NCBI GenBank assembly: GCA_958299035.1
Contig: CATQJL010000316.1
Location: 43,893,585-43,957,584 of the forward strand
Origin: Cylicocyclus nassatus
Lineage: Eukaryota; Nematoda; Chromadorea; Rhabditida; Strongylidae
Length of the DNA: 64,000 nt
Direction of reading: 5' to 3'
A program made the position numbers and the translations under genes. Under the pieces are notes generated by a model. That model was not told where the DNA came from. It did no database searches and saw nothing but the letters and a program-made list of their open reading frames with translations. This document shows, piece after piece, positions 10,795-21,885 of this stretch (position 1 is the first letter of the stretch; the number at the start of each line of letters is the position of its first letter).

Positions 10795-11702
10795 AAGAAA
10801 GTTCCCGGGCACTTTTGACAATTTCATTTTCAAACGCATTTTTTCGGCGCTCGGTCGAAGCTTGACACCAAGTTTTCTATACTGTTCAGTAGAGGGAAGC
10901 CTGAAGTTTTCAACAGGCCTTCTGATTTTTATCGATGCCAAGACGTGTTCGATCTGCACATCAAGAAGAGAAATCTGTCTAACCATAAAAATTTCGCAAT
11001 TTTTCTCCCTGGGCCCATTTTTCTCTGCATTTCAAAGAATTTCGTCCAAATCGTGAGTCATGATTGAGGAGCCTGTTAACTTCTGACCCGCAGCTGCACT
11101 CGAGTTTTGCGATTTGCGCTTAGAAGATTCAAGCTCTCAAACTTGCCTCTGACTACAACTCTTTTGGCAGCTGGCGTCGCTTCTGCGGGAATCGTCACGC
11201 CTGGACGATGGGTCCAAAAGATGTGTAAGGCATTACCCCAACAATATTCGCAGTAATCAAAGATTTGGTCCACTTTATGCAGAACGACAAGACTTCAAAG
11301 TCACTTGCTCGAAAAAGGGTGCATTTTTAGGGGCAAAAAATGGTCGATTTTTCAAACTTTCTGGAAAAAAATTTTTTGCAGGTAGTCCTGCAAAACCATG
11401 AATGGTCCCCATAACAGCCCCAGCAGACTTCTACGTAAGTACAGCATTTGAGCTCTCCAGCTTTCATTGTGCCTGAGATAATCTTGCACAAACAGGCCAT
11501 TTTTCTCAACGACCTTTTTCCCTTCTGCGCATGCTGGTAGACCGCAGTGAAGTGCTGAGAAGCCAACAAGACAAGTATATGTTGTGGACAAAACTGTCTT
11601 TGCAATGAAGTTTGTAGCTTTGAAAAAGAATCAATCTGCTTGAAGTTATAGCGATTTGAAAAAAATTTTTGCAAATGCCCGGGAACTTTCTTTACAACCT
11701 AA
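10795..11702. mobile_element. Mariner-type MITE, 'GTTCCCGGGC' family
   Basis: TTAGGTTGTAAAGAAAGTTC at the left pairs with the right end GAACTTTCTTTACAACCTAA. TA flanks both ends (10793-10794 and 11703-11704). At 908 bp with no transposase it is non-autonomous. Part of its right half recurs inverted at 3653-4301. The 115-codon minus frame at 11327-11674 is unlikely to be a protein because the related copy does not preserve it. Confidence 0.88.
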
Positions 11703-11916
11703 TAGCATAGAAGTTCTCAAAACTTTGCAATCTATATTTAGTTAGAGAAAATCAGCAACGCTCTTGCGGTTATCTTGACCACCCAGGGCTTATCCATTAA
11801 AACACTTATTTGATATTGTAGTCACTTTTACTTGATTTTTAGCTCCGAACCTCAAATTAGTTCCGAAAAAACCCAAAAACTTCAGCAGGAATACATCATC
11901 ATGCAAACAGTGACAC

Positions 11917-13792
11917 TTGACAGCACATATGTCATACAGTGACCGCATTGCAAACTACTGCACGATTTCCACCGTAAATACATTCCAACGTATACTCTTT
12001 CCGATTTCCTCAGTCACGTATGACTATACGGCAAAAGTGCAAGCGTTCCACAAAGGTCAAAGAATTTTTGAAAGCAATATAACGTGCAAAGCCTCTCTAA
12101 TATGTGAAACCATACAATGCACGGCCTGTTGGGAATGGATTCACAACTCATTCACAACTCACTCGAGTCATCCTAAATGGAGTTATATCGTTGTTTTCAT
12201 AGCCATGGTCACGATAACAGCACCCCTCCTTTGCTGTGTCATGAAGGGAACCTACTACCTAATCACATTCACATGTAGGATTTGGAGAAAACTGCTGAAC
12301 AGCTTATGTACACTCTGCACAAAAAAGCCGAAAAACGTTTTTCCGCTCAGGTACATCAGCAAACGGAAACGAAAACACTAACCGCAAGCTCCTGACATGT
12401 ACAGCCTTGATATTGCTAGATACAAACACATGAAACGCAGCAATGTTCACAATTCACCTCCGTCACCGCAAAGGAAGAAATCTGTACAAAACAAGACACT
12501 AAGGAAACCTGCGTTTTTGATGAAGCAACGCTCATTATACTTTAACCCCTCAAACAAGAAACATGCTTGGGACTATTTGACGAAAATCATATTAACGTCT
12601 GTATTATCTCCATCACACTTGACAGCATACGGTACAAATGCAATAAACGGATCGATTTCTTCTCTAGAGACCACGAACTTGTCTTGGAGTCAAGTCATGG
12701 ATGCTACTCTGCAGGAAGCTGCACCGAAAACGCATGCGATAATACCAAACCAACGAACAAGCTAGAAGAATTCTCTTTCACAGCCAACAACAACCCAGGG
12801 TATACCATATTGTGCTTTGAGCTGTGGATGCGTAACATGTAATAGATGTTTTCTATGCAATCCCAGCTGTCTCTTCTATCGTGTCTACGCCAAATCAACA
12901 TCATTTTCTACCTACACTATCTTCAACTGTCCTAGTTGGTTGGGACTTTTCGGCGATCGCAAAATTTAACCTGACCCAAGAGAACTCCGTAACATCAACT
13001 CCTGGACGCACTACCACCTGGAACAATTTGCGCGTCACCCTTATCGGCTCCGTGACACCGCAACTTCCAATTCTATCGTCTACATTCATCACGGATGGAA
13101 GGAAAGTCGCAATTGTTAAACCTGCCAGCAAAGGTCAATTGATTCCACGCACGGTAGGACAACTCCAGTGATCATCTATGGAAAATGCCAGAAACTTCAA
13201 CTGTCAATTTTCCAGTAAGGCCTGTACCTGCACGAAAGGTTTGCTTAAAGCCTCCTGTGTATGCAGCGAAGGGGACCTCGAAAAACTCATGCATGTAATG
13301 CCCCTACCTCAAAAAGCGAAAAATTTTCAAATTTACGAAGAAAACAAAGATATCTACGCCAAAATCAACTTTGGATCTGCCTTACAGCTACATTTAGTAG
13401 CAGAATATTTGAAAGCCAGTAAAATGCAGAAGAGCTCCTGCATTGTCGAGACAGGTGACCTACATGGATGTTACAGCTGCGCGTCTGGAGCAACGATAGA
13501 AATCATCTGCACGAGCAATGAAGGAGAAACAACCGTCACTATCGAATGCGTCACGCAAAGTCAAACTGCAAGGTACACAACGCAAGGCCACCTCAATGGT
13601 CTTGTCTTCCATTTTGGCAACGACATAGCCTCAACTACATGCACTTTCACCTGCCCAAATACAAAGATGAACTTTACCATTCGAGGAAGTTTGGAGTTTT
13701 CAAAGGACGTCAAAGCCGACGCGTGGACTGACAACGAAAAAGAAAAATACCACCAAACATTTCAGCGATCGAAAGCTTTCTCGACACTATAA
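11917..13792 (+). pseudogene. Broken phlebovirus-type Gn/Gc envelope glycoprotein gene
   Basis: The plus-strand frames follow the order of a phlebovirus-like glycoprotein precursor. 11917-12381 has a Cys-containing ectodomain end, a transmembrane helix near residues 88-110 and a basic tail, as at the end of Gn. Then a Gc-like part follows: ESSHGCYSAGSC near 12690-12730, a Cys-rich CGCVTC/CNPSC segment at 12820-12885 where class II proteins carry the fusion region, TWNNLRVTLIGS near 13017, and GCYSCASGA near 13470. Breaks: a frame change around 12400-12570, another at about 12805-12811, another near 12970, an in-frame TGA at 13169-13171, and a frame change at about 13785 before a hydrophobic stretch that a MITE (13855) enters. 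Nematode BEL/Pao elements (Tas, Cer7 group) carry such env genes; an integrated virus copy is the alternative. No gag, pol or LTR is visible. Confidence 0.78.
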
Positions 13793-13854
13793 TCAAATAC
13801 ATTCATTCATTTTCCACTTTTTTCATCTATCTCAAATATGCTATTTTTCTAATA

Positions 13855-14877
13855 TTAGGTTGTCCCGAAATTTTTGCCCGTTTTTTCAACTTATCATAAA
13901 AACGCGTGGAACGAAGATAAAGAAACGCTTCAAGCACTATCCGACGCATCTTTTCCTCGTCCTTCTACATGTCGAGCCCACATCCCGATTACTCTTTTGC
14001 TCACTGAGATAAACGCCGAAATTTCGAACCCATGGTTTTTACTATGTCCAAGTTTGATAATTTTTCACAAACTTCATTTTCAATTTCTGGAAGACCTTTG
14101 ATAGCCTTCAGTTAGAGTAAGCAAAGGGCAATGCAATGCAATTATTTGGCTTATCTAGCTGGCTTTTCAATATTTTTAAAGATAATTTTTTCAAAACTCT
14201 TCACTTTTGCGAAGTTCTAAAATACAGAAACGCCTCGAACTCTAACAAATCATCGGATTTAGAAGCTTTCAAAAACCGATTACGATTATTCACTATTTTT
14301 ACGAAGCAAATGAGCGTTTACCGCTTCGAAATATAAGATTTTGCATTTTATGTGTACACGCTGGGGTGGGGTCAAATTCAAGAATTATGAAAATTTTATC
14401 GCCAAAGACCCCGCAAATTGGAGAGTAAATACACTCACTGGAAAAAGGAGGAAAAGCTGCATCGAATAACACCTTAGTTGTGCGCCGTTTCATGATCTCT
14501 GGCTTTTGGCATCACCAAAAGTGGAATTTGATAGCATCAGAAAAATAATTCTAAAAAAAAAATTTTAAGGCTGACCATAGGTGCCGCAAAATTGCATTAT
14601 ATTGCCCTTTGTTTGCTCTATCTAATTGTTGCCAAAGCTTTTCCGAAAGTCAAAAATAAAGATTGTGAAAAAATTGCAAACTTGGACGTAGTAAAAACCA
14701 TGGGTTTGAAATTCGGCGTTTATCTCAGTGAACAAGAGAGTAATCGGCATGCTGGCTTGACAGTTAGAAAGAGGAGAAAAAGATGCGTCGGATAGTGCTT
14801 AGAGCGTTTCTTTATCTTCGTTCCACGCGTTTTTATGATAGGTTGAAAAAAAGGACAAAACTTTCGGGACAACCTAA
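13855..14877. mobile_element. Mariner-type MITE in the glycoprotein pseudogene tail
   Basis: TTAGGTTGTCCCGAAATTTTTG on the left is complemented on the right by an end finishing CTTTCGGGACAACCTAA, with TA on both sides (13853-13854 and 14878-14879). Inner arms ('cataaaaacgcgtggaacgaagataa' and complement) are also inverted. There is no transposase in its 1023 bp. It interrupts the hydrophobic stretch that follows the Gc-like frame, so it arrived after that gene. The centre shares words with the MITE at 47649-48670. Confidence 0.88.
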
Positions 14878-14879
14878 TA

Positions 14880-15250
14880 TTTACAATGTTTATCCTCTCT
14901 TTCCTACTTCAATTCAAACGATGTACATTTTCTTCAACTTTTACGAAAAAACACCATTGATTCTCCGTCGCGGGAGTTTCTGCAGCTTGCAGAATCGTAA
15001 CATGTTTTCACTTTCCTATATCATTCTTAGTTTCTAGAAGATTAATGTTTGGAGTTTTATCATAATTGTCTTAGTCAATCATAAACAATCGCGACAAAGC
15101 ATTGCTTGACACAGTCACCCAAACATATGGAAAGACTGCTATGTATGTAGAGGTTATAAAGTCAAACTCTGTATAAATGCTCGTAGTTCTGTATACGCGT
15201 TGCCTATCAGCCCATCAACCAATAAAGTTTCGTCCAAGTTCTTTGAAAGT
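14880..15250. other. No gene recognised; possible PLE terminal sequence
   Basis: It contains 'tataaatg' near 15173 and 'aataaag' near 15222, next to the inverted PLE tail that starts at 15251, so the end of this stretch may be PLE terminal repeat. Confidence 0.35.
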
Positions 15251-15391
15251 CCAGAGGTCGAGTCAAGGCAATCTTTTCCCTCAGGCATCAACAAAAGAAT
15301 CAGAGTCATACTTGAATGGTTACGGTAGGCGAACCAGCCTCAGATGACAACACGGCACGAGAGCTCTTGCGAGCACGTTGTAACAAGACAA
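15251..15391 (-). mobile_element. Inverted PLE 3' tail fragment
   Basis: These 141 bp are the reverse complement, at high identity, of 18514-18654, the region just after the GIY-YIG frame of the PLE at 17340-18690. Shared words include 'gagctcttgcgagcacgt' and 'ctcaggcatcaacaaaag'. It is the 3' end of a second, opposite-facing copy. Confidence 0.85.
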
Positions 15392-15696
15392 GTAATTTCT
15401 TTTAAGTTTTTTCTTGAGCAAAAACAAAAGTTTTCCCTGCCAGGTAAGCATACTGTATTGTAGAGCTTATTGAGGACAATAACCGGGTAGTGGACTTCCA
15501 AAAAAAACTTTAACTAAATTTTATTTTGCTCGTTTTTTTCAAAAAATGGCCTCTGAATCCCTTTTTCAAGCCAAATTTCTTCAAATGGAAACTTATTCGA
15601 GACATCCCAACAAAACTATTCGGATAAAAGGATGCTCTATGCCATCATCTGTGCATCGGACGTGTGCTGGTGAGTTTCTTTTGCTGAAAATGGCTC
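15392..15696. other. No gene recognised
   Basis: It lies between the PLE tail and the TTAA element and does not match the PLE interior. Nothing identified. Confidence 0.4.
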
Positions 15697-15700
15697 TTAA

Positions 15701-16631
15701 AGGCAGTACATCGGCAGAATGAGACCCGTGACAAAACAAGGTCACAGGGTAGGAGCCAGTCCCCATATGGAACCTATCGGCCAAAGTCCGATCTTTCTCT
15801 GTCACTTCTAGGGTTGTTTCAGACTGCCGCACTGACTGCAGCAGACTGCAGCTGACTGCAGCTGACCGCAGCTGACCGCATTGACCGCACCGGTCGCAGC
15901 CTCTTTTCTTAAAAGAAAACAACCGCGATTACCAAAACAGCGTGATTTATGCATAAGAAGATCATAAGTTCCATCAGAATTCTTCTCAATCAAATTTTGG
16001 CGATAGTTTTCTTTGGTATGTTCGTATTTATTGCATATACCTGTTTTGTAACATTCTAAACCGTGTTGTCTTTTGCTTTTACGTATATATTGTTGTTGTT
16101 TGTTTAAACCACAACTATTTATCCTCTCCGCCTGCACGCTACAGCCGCTGCGGTCGTTGCGGTCAGTGCAGTCAGCTGCGGTCTGCTGCAGTCTGCTGCA
16201 GTCAGTGCAGTCAGCTGCAGTCTGCTGCAGTCTGCTGCGGTCAGTGCAGACTGCTGCAGTCAGTGCGGCAGTATGAAACAACCCCTAACCCCCGAAATTT
16301 CAAAGCGAAAGCAGCGCTTATCTCCTGTCCTCTCCGAACCCGCCCATCCCATGGACGAATGAACGCGAAGCCCGTCATCGCGAAGACGCAGAGTCGTTGC
16401 GGGACCTCATGCTTATAGCATTGCGGCTGGCGCTCTGACCGCGGAAATCACTCGTCCATGGGGTGGGCGGGTTCGGAAGAGGACAGGAGATGAGCGCTGC
16501 TTTCGCTTTCAAATTTCGGGGGTTAGAAGTGGCAGAGGAAGATCGGACTTTGGCCGATAGGTTCCATATGGGGGCTCCTACCCCCTGTGACCTTGTTTTG
16601 TCACGGGTCTCAATCTGCCGATGTACTGCCT
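15701..16631. mobile_element. TTAA-flanked palindromic element (Kolobok- or piggyBac-like MITE)
   Basis: AGGCAGTACATCGGCAGA at the left pairs with TCTGCCGATGTACTGCCT at the right, with TTAA duplicated outside (15697-15700 and 16632-16635). TTAA targets are used by piggyBac and Kolobok; the AGG start favours Kolobok. The arms pair for about 190 bp, including 'gacccgtgacaaaacaagg' and 'gaacccgcccatcccatgg'. Without the nested CTGCAG element (15811-16284 plus its CTA duplication) it would be 454 bp. No protein is encoded. Confidence 0.82.
15811..16284. mobile_element. CTGCAG-rich foldback element, copy 2
   Basis: Same ends as copy 1 (GGGTTGTTTCAGACTGCC and complement), 474 bp, with CTA duplicated outside (15808-15810 and 16285-16287). 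It sits in the left arm of the TTAA element. The undisturbed right arm, read in complement, runs 'cacttctaaccccc' through the same point, so it serves as an empty site and proves the ends and the 3-bp duplication. Confidence 0.92.
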
Positions 16632-16635
16632 TTAA

Positions 16636-16894
16636 CAGTGCGTGCACTTGACCCCACCTGCACCTCACCACTGACTTGCATCGCTTTGCAGGCTTGTAGC
16701 TTGGCCGCCAATCAATCTACGAGTTTGCTTATAGGCTCATTCGAAAGAGCGTGACTTCCCCGATATGAAGGTATGCAAATGAGTTGAGCTTGGGGAGCCC
16801 CGGAAATCGGATGGGTGACAAAGCGCAGCCATAGAGATTTTGAGTGGAGGCTCGTATCAGCACTAGAACAGTCTTAGAGTTCCGATATGGAGCC
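16636..16894. other. No gene recognised
   Basis: Nothing identified between the TTAA element and the inverted PLE fragment. Confidence 0.4.
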
Positions 16895-16992
16895 TACACA
16901 GCGATTTGATTTTGCAATTTTGTCTGCAATAGTGATAGAATGCAAACGTTCTTCGCGACTAGATGATAGTCGGGTAGCTGTTTTGTATATTT
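16895..16992 (-). mobile_element. Inverted PLE internal fragment
   Basis: The reverse complement matches 17768-17870 in the PLE, including 'gctacccgactatcatctag' and 'gaacgtttgcattctatc'. With 15251-15391 it shows a second PLE copy in opposite orientation. Confidence 0.82.
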
Positions 16993-16999
16993 GACATTT

Positions 17000-17275
17000 G
17001 AATTATAAGAAGAATTGGAATAATGGCTTTTATGGATTTTATGGCACAGTTTCTGAATTTTCAGAATTTTTGCTTAAAAATTCCGAATTCCAAATGATCT
17101 CGTTCTATCATTTTTATCTCTGCGACCTGAGCATGTTAGAAAGTCCCCAGAGAACTTTTGGAAACTACATGCCATACCTACGCATTCAGATAAAATTTGA
17201 ATTGAGCAAAATCGTTGTGGAAAGAAATTACGATTTTTTGAAAATGGTGCGACAGAACTTTCGGTCCCTATATCA
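17000..17275. mobile_element. Mariner-type MITE right-end fragment
   Basis: The end 'gattttttgaaaatggtgcgacagaactttcgg' closely resembles the MITE end at 54270-54310 and TIRs of this class. No matching left TIR is seen; the fragment lies between the two PLE pieces. Confidence 0.5.
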
Positions 17276-17339
17276 TAGAGGTTGAGCGAGGATTGATGCT
17301 TCGTTAGCATTTCACAAACAAATAGCTTGTATCAATATA

Positions 17340-18690
17340 GGTGCTATCATGACCCTTCTCAACGCATGCCTTGAGTGCACTGTATTTAGATGGTCAGAAC
17401 ATTACTTTTGACAAGTTAGAGGTTTAGCAATGGGGCAACGACTGGCACCAATTCTTGCAATCACATTTATGTCCAAGATCGAGGCGCCAATGCTAAAATG
17501 AAACCCGCTGCTGTATTGTAGATACGTAGATGACTGCTGCATAACATGTTCTTCGCAAGCAGAACTAGATCTTTGCTTTGATGTTCTCAACCAGCAGTGC
17601 GGCAGCATTGAATTTACGCGCGAGAAGCCCGACGAAGAATGGTTAGCACACCTCAACGTGGAGATTCACCTGTCGAATGGAGAGTACAAAACTAAATGGT
17701 ACCGTAAATCTAGCAGTAAAATATCCTGGTACATAACTTATCCGCACACCCTAGAAAGATAAAATGGCCGTGATAAGTCAAATGTACAAAACAGCTACCC
17801 GACTATCATCTAGTCGCGAAGAACGTTTGCATTCTATCGCTATTGCAGACAAAATTGCAGCAAATCGCTATGTAGGCAAAAAGTCTGAAACAGCGCGCGG
17901 TTACAAACACCACCAATTGATCAGGAAGACAAGAATAAAATACCGTTCTGTGTGCCATTCATCTCTGATGAATTCAGCAGTGCAGTCCGTCGTTGCTTAA
18001 AACAAGCTGATTTGCAAGACACAGTCAGAGTCGTTGACATACCGTCCGCGAACCTTATGGAACGCCTACTAAGAAATCGCGCATACGATCGCATGTGCTT
18101 AACTCCGAGCTGCGTGATGTGTTCTTTCAGCAAATGCGGTGATTGAATAATGAGCGCCGTAAGTTTATCTGATAAAGCGCTTGTCATGTGGAGATATTTA
18201 TATCGGGAAGACTGGACGGCTTTTTTATTGCCGCATAAAAGAACATTCAAACGGGTTACGGAAGTTGAGATCATCTACACCTTTAGGTGCGCATTGCGTG
18301 ACGCGGCATAGTGTTGCAACGTTTCAAGTTAAAGTAAAAATACTGTCATTTGAGCCTGAAACCCTAGCCCGCAAAACTTTAGAGGCGTTTTGGATAACCG
18401 CGAAAAATCCAAAAATGAATGCAAAGGAAGAGTGTATCGCCATAACGCAAGAATTGTCAGGTTATCAATCCTTGTGTGGATTCGAATCACAGCACATATG
18501 AAAAGAGCTGAGGAACTTGTCTTGTTATAACGTGCTCGCAAGAGCTCTCGTGCCGTGTTGTCATCTGAGGTTGGTTCGCCTACCGTAACCATTCAAGTAT
18601 GACTCTGACTCTTTTGTTGATGCCTGAGGGAAAAGATTGCCTTAACTCGACTTTCCAGGCTCTGACGAAGGCGAAATCTTTGAAACGTCA
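17340..18690 (+). pseudogene. Penelope-like retroelement, RT and GIY-YIG domains
   Basis: The plus strand encodes part of a Penelope-like protein. GLAMGQRLAP (near 17419) and CRYVDDC (near 17520, the catalytic YVDD box) are reverse transcriptase motifs 4 and 5. A linker with Cys-rich CLTPSCVMCSFSKCGD follows at about 18095. Then comes a GIY-YIG nuclease with CGDIYIGKTG (18187) and RIKEH (18232), whose frame stays open to 18501. The RT part has stop codons (near 17408, 17500 and 17762) and frame changes, and the first RT motifs are missing, so the copy is inactive. The 3' tail holds a hammerhead-like core (18662-18685). Fragments of an inverted copy lie at 15251-15391 and 16895-16992. Such elements prime on nicked DNA. 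Start and end are approximate. Confidence 0.88.
18662..18685 (+). ncRNA. Hammerhead-like core in PLE 3' tail
   Basis: CTGACGA is followed by a weak stem II candidate and GAAAC, in the same place as the core in the remnant at 5713-5736. All strictly conserved core bases I can check (CUGA-N-GA and GAAA) are present, but stem II here is short and poorly paired. Assignment rests on position in a PLE and on the two-copy agreement. Confidence 0.4.
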
Positions 18691-20939
18691 ACCAATGAAG
18701 AGTTCTTGAAAAATTGGCTATTGGCTGAGGTAATACCATACGCAAGTGCATAACATGCCAAGATTAAAAGACAGCCGAACGTGGAAAGTTCTTCGTGATA
18801 TCCCCTTGCTTTTCATTCCAAAACAATACCTAGTCTGTCTTGTAAGCCGCCTGTGCCGAGCCCTGTAAAAAGCAGCTAGTGGCGGCAAGAGATTTTGAGA
18901 GAAACAGAGCTCATTTCGCTATTAGTCACATACTGGAAGTTCGAAACTGTCAAATTTCTTGTATTATATCCATTTTGAAGCCTTGACTGCTTTGTTGTCG
19001 ATAAGAGCCTTCAGCTAATCACCTCTAAGGCTCCCCTTTCATCCCATCCGTAAAATCTCCAGAATTCTTCAAACTCAAGTCATTGCATATGGTCGCCTCG
19101 AGGAAGTCCCGCTCTTTCGAATGAGCCTACGTACAGGCTTAGAATGACTGCCGGCCGAGCTACAAGCTTTTAAAGTGGTACAAGTCATTGGAAGCTACGC
19201 GCGAGATACTGTGCACGCATTTTAAGAGCCTTTTCCAGCAAGGGAACTCACTAGCACACGTCAGATGGGTAGAGGATGGTAAAGAACATCCACTTTAACT
19301 GGAAAGTTTTGTTAGAATGTTTTGCATCAGTTTTTAGATGAAGAAATTTGGTTCGGGTAAGGGAATTAAAAGTTAATTTCAAAAAAAAAATGCAGAATAT
19401 CCTAGCTTGTGCTTTTTGTCGTTTGCTGCGCATAGTGTGAAATCACATATTGAGTATTAACGACGACTTTCATTTTTATAAGCATTGTTTCCAAAATTTA
19501 CTCCAGCAAATCATGGCGACTCTACACTGACTAGACAGGCCATCATCCTGATTTTGATGGAACTTCCACAGAGCTGCGACAGGAAGTACTTTGCAGATTT
19601 GTTTGTCAGAAATCTTGCTACAGATCTACACATGTTTGATATCGATGATTTGAAGTTTTGTCATTTATTTATTTTTTGTACCAAGACATTGCTACAGTGT
19701 TCTTTTTTTTTCATCTTTGGTTTCTTTAAATGAGTCTTCTTCTTGATTTTCCGGCAATACAGGTTTTGTAGTGATTTTAGTTGTTTTTGATCATCCCAGT
19801 TTCATTCGCATCCTCTTTTTGCTGAGCTAACAAAGAAATAGTCAACTGACAGAACTTTTGCACAGACTTAATATTTTTGAGATCAGCTTCTCAATGCGGG
19901 TGTAATAGTATTGAGTTGCTGCGTAAGTTTTGTACGATTTGATTATTTGAGTTTAAACGTCGTAACTTCTTTCAGTCAACTTTTTTCCAAGTTTTTAGTT
20001 TCTATGTGTTATGCAGTTCCTTGGCCATGAAACACATATTGAGAACTGCGCAAATTCTTGTTAAGAAAGAAGCAAGAATGCAAAAACTTTACAGCTTTTT
20101 CTTCAAAGCTGTCTTTTTTGACATGGCAACGCTTCCTTATAAGAAGTGATAACATTTTATTCAACAATGGATAGATAGAGAAATTTTCTTAGATTATTAT
20201 ACAACATAAAAAAGCCCATAGGGTCTGCGCTCCCACGAGATTTTTTTGACCGAGCAAAAAAAGCCACATTTGGACCTCGCTTCAGCACATGTGTGCATGC
20301 ATTTACGATTTTGAAAATTTTACAACTGTAGTGAGCGTCGAAAAGAAACTGGTGGATGGGTCCTGCTAGCTCTTGCATTGTCCTAGCACTTCCAACTTTG
20401 AGCTTGTCCATTACTTCTATTCGCAGAAAGTTATTGTTTGTAAAACATCTATACAAAAAATTAATGTTTGACGATAAATTTTGCTAGCAAGATGTTTTCT
20501 TCATATTACCGCACTTCTGCATATACTAGCCTTCTACACCCTTATTCCGCGGCCATTGAAAGAACTTGACTTGAAAAGCGCATTGTAAAGATTTTCTCGA
20601 AAGAACATATTTCTAGGGGGAGAACTACCTCGGCCACTTAGAGATTTTAGGCCTGAATCTCCGTACACCAAGAAATTTGTTGAAATCTGATATGCGTTAA
20701 AAAGAGCAAGGAAAGCACTTTCTAACGATACTAACAATACTGCATTAGAGATGAAATTCTCTTGGAACAGCTGCTTCAAACATAAGGCAAAAAATTAGGA
20801 CAGAACTTATGCAGCAGAATAATATAATGCTTATATGTACCGGCATTGTTTTGACCATTTCCTTGTGAACTTTTTCATAAAATTCTTCCAAGTTTTTTCA
20901 CCATTTCCTAGTAAGCTTTCAGATTCTATGGAAAAAAGA
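18691..20939. other. Mostly unrecognised DNA
   Basis: No transposon ends or known proteins were seen. One coding-like stretch at about 19500-19670 is listed separately. The minus frame at 20157-20456 (99 codons) has no motif I recognise. Confidence 0.35.
19507..19731 (+). CDS. Candidate exon, unknown product
   Basis: After a good nematode-style acceptor (TTTACTCCAG ending at 19506) the frame reads through ILILMELPQSC, then FADLFVRNLATDL and MFDIDDL. Composition is protein-like, but I recognise no family, and no matching exons were found around it. It may be chance. Confidence 0.2.
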
Positions 20940-21114
20940 AATTCAACAAATGGTTCTTACCGTAATCCTAAAGTAACGAAGAGCGATCGGTGATTTGCTC
21001 CATGCTGCAGATCTAAGCTAAACTTCGTTTTACAGAATGGTCCCTTAAGCTCTGCGAAAGAAATGAAAGCAAGAGAGTTATTGAGGATCAAACAGTGTCC
21101 TATTTTTGGGACAC
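20940..21114. mobile_element. Half copy of a 'CAGGGTGTCCC' element
   Basis: It contains 'accgtaatcct', 'gaagagcgatcgg', 'gatctaagct' and 'gatcaaacagtgtcctatttttgggacaccctg' in the order of the right halves of the elements at 28684-29345 and 52094-52775. The left half is absent. Confidence 0.75.
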
Positions 21115-21885
21115 CCTGCAGTTTGGATGGTCGGCAACCTGAGTATGCAAGAACAATTCGAGCACAACCGTGCCCAATTACAATGTAAAAGTGAGAAAAG
21201 TATTAATGCTGCACCATCTTGAGAGCTTTTGTTATATACTTCCTTGGAAGCTCTTGCTACATCAAGTCCCAATTGCTTACGACAGTTGAGATTAATGATT
21301 GTATTGGACTAACTAGCACACCAGGCTCTGCTCGGTCCTCTGCCAGCAAAACATGAAACATCACTTCGTCTAACTTATTCCAATAATTCCATGTCCCTGT
21401 CCCATCTCTGGGCATTTCCCTGATTCCACATTTTTGTGGTCCGCAGCACACTTATCTGCATCAGCTCCCAACTAATTTAGTTTTTTTATTGTCATTTTCG
21501 TGTTCAGCTTGCTTGTCAAGCTTGTATCAACTATTCCTAGCGCAATAGCCTGAGCTTTGCAAAAAAGGTAATAAAGATGGTCGATGATTTTGACTTCCTG
21601 ACTTGTCTGCATACACGTCTCGACTTGCAATACTTTATAAAAGAAATCAACGCTATTTACTTCTACCCAATGTCCTTCTGTCTTTGTTCCGTTCTATGTG
21701 CTAGCTCCTTGTCCTAGCTACCTTTTCGTGACCAGCGTGACCACAAAAAATTTCTGTAGCAAATCCCTGCTCCTCACCTCAGTGTTCGCAAACGATGAGT
21801 TATATTGATTCGATAATTCTCCGTATTCTGGCACTTTCATTAAGCAAGCAATCGAAAGATGCCTAAAGATCGTGAGACTTATATA
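21115..21885. other. No gene recognised
   Basis: Minus-strand frames at 21078-21272 and 21257-21451 overlap each other and show no known motif. Confidence 0.35.

Noticed and set aside
11327..11674. 115-codon ORF, with a related frame at 3681-4111
   Set aside because: I considered a conserved transposon protein because both copies contain similar residues, but the similarity comes from DNA homology and both frames break at different points.
15210..15250. Second hammerhead core in the inverted PLE tail
   Set aside because: 'ggacgaaac' is present, but the CUGANGA half is not found at the right distance.
18470..18500. tRNA-like 'ggattcgaatc' T-loop word
   Set aside because: No acceptor stem or anticodon arm fits; the word lies in the PLE frame.
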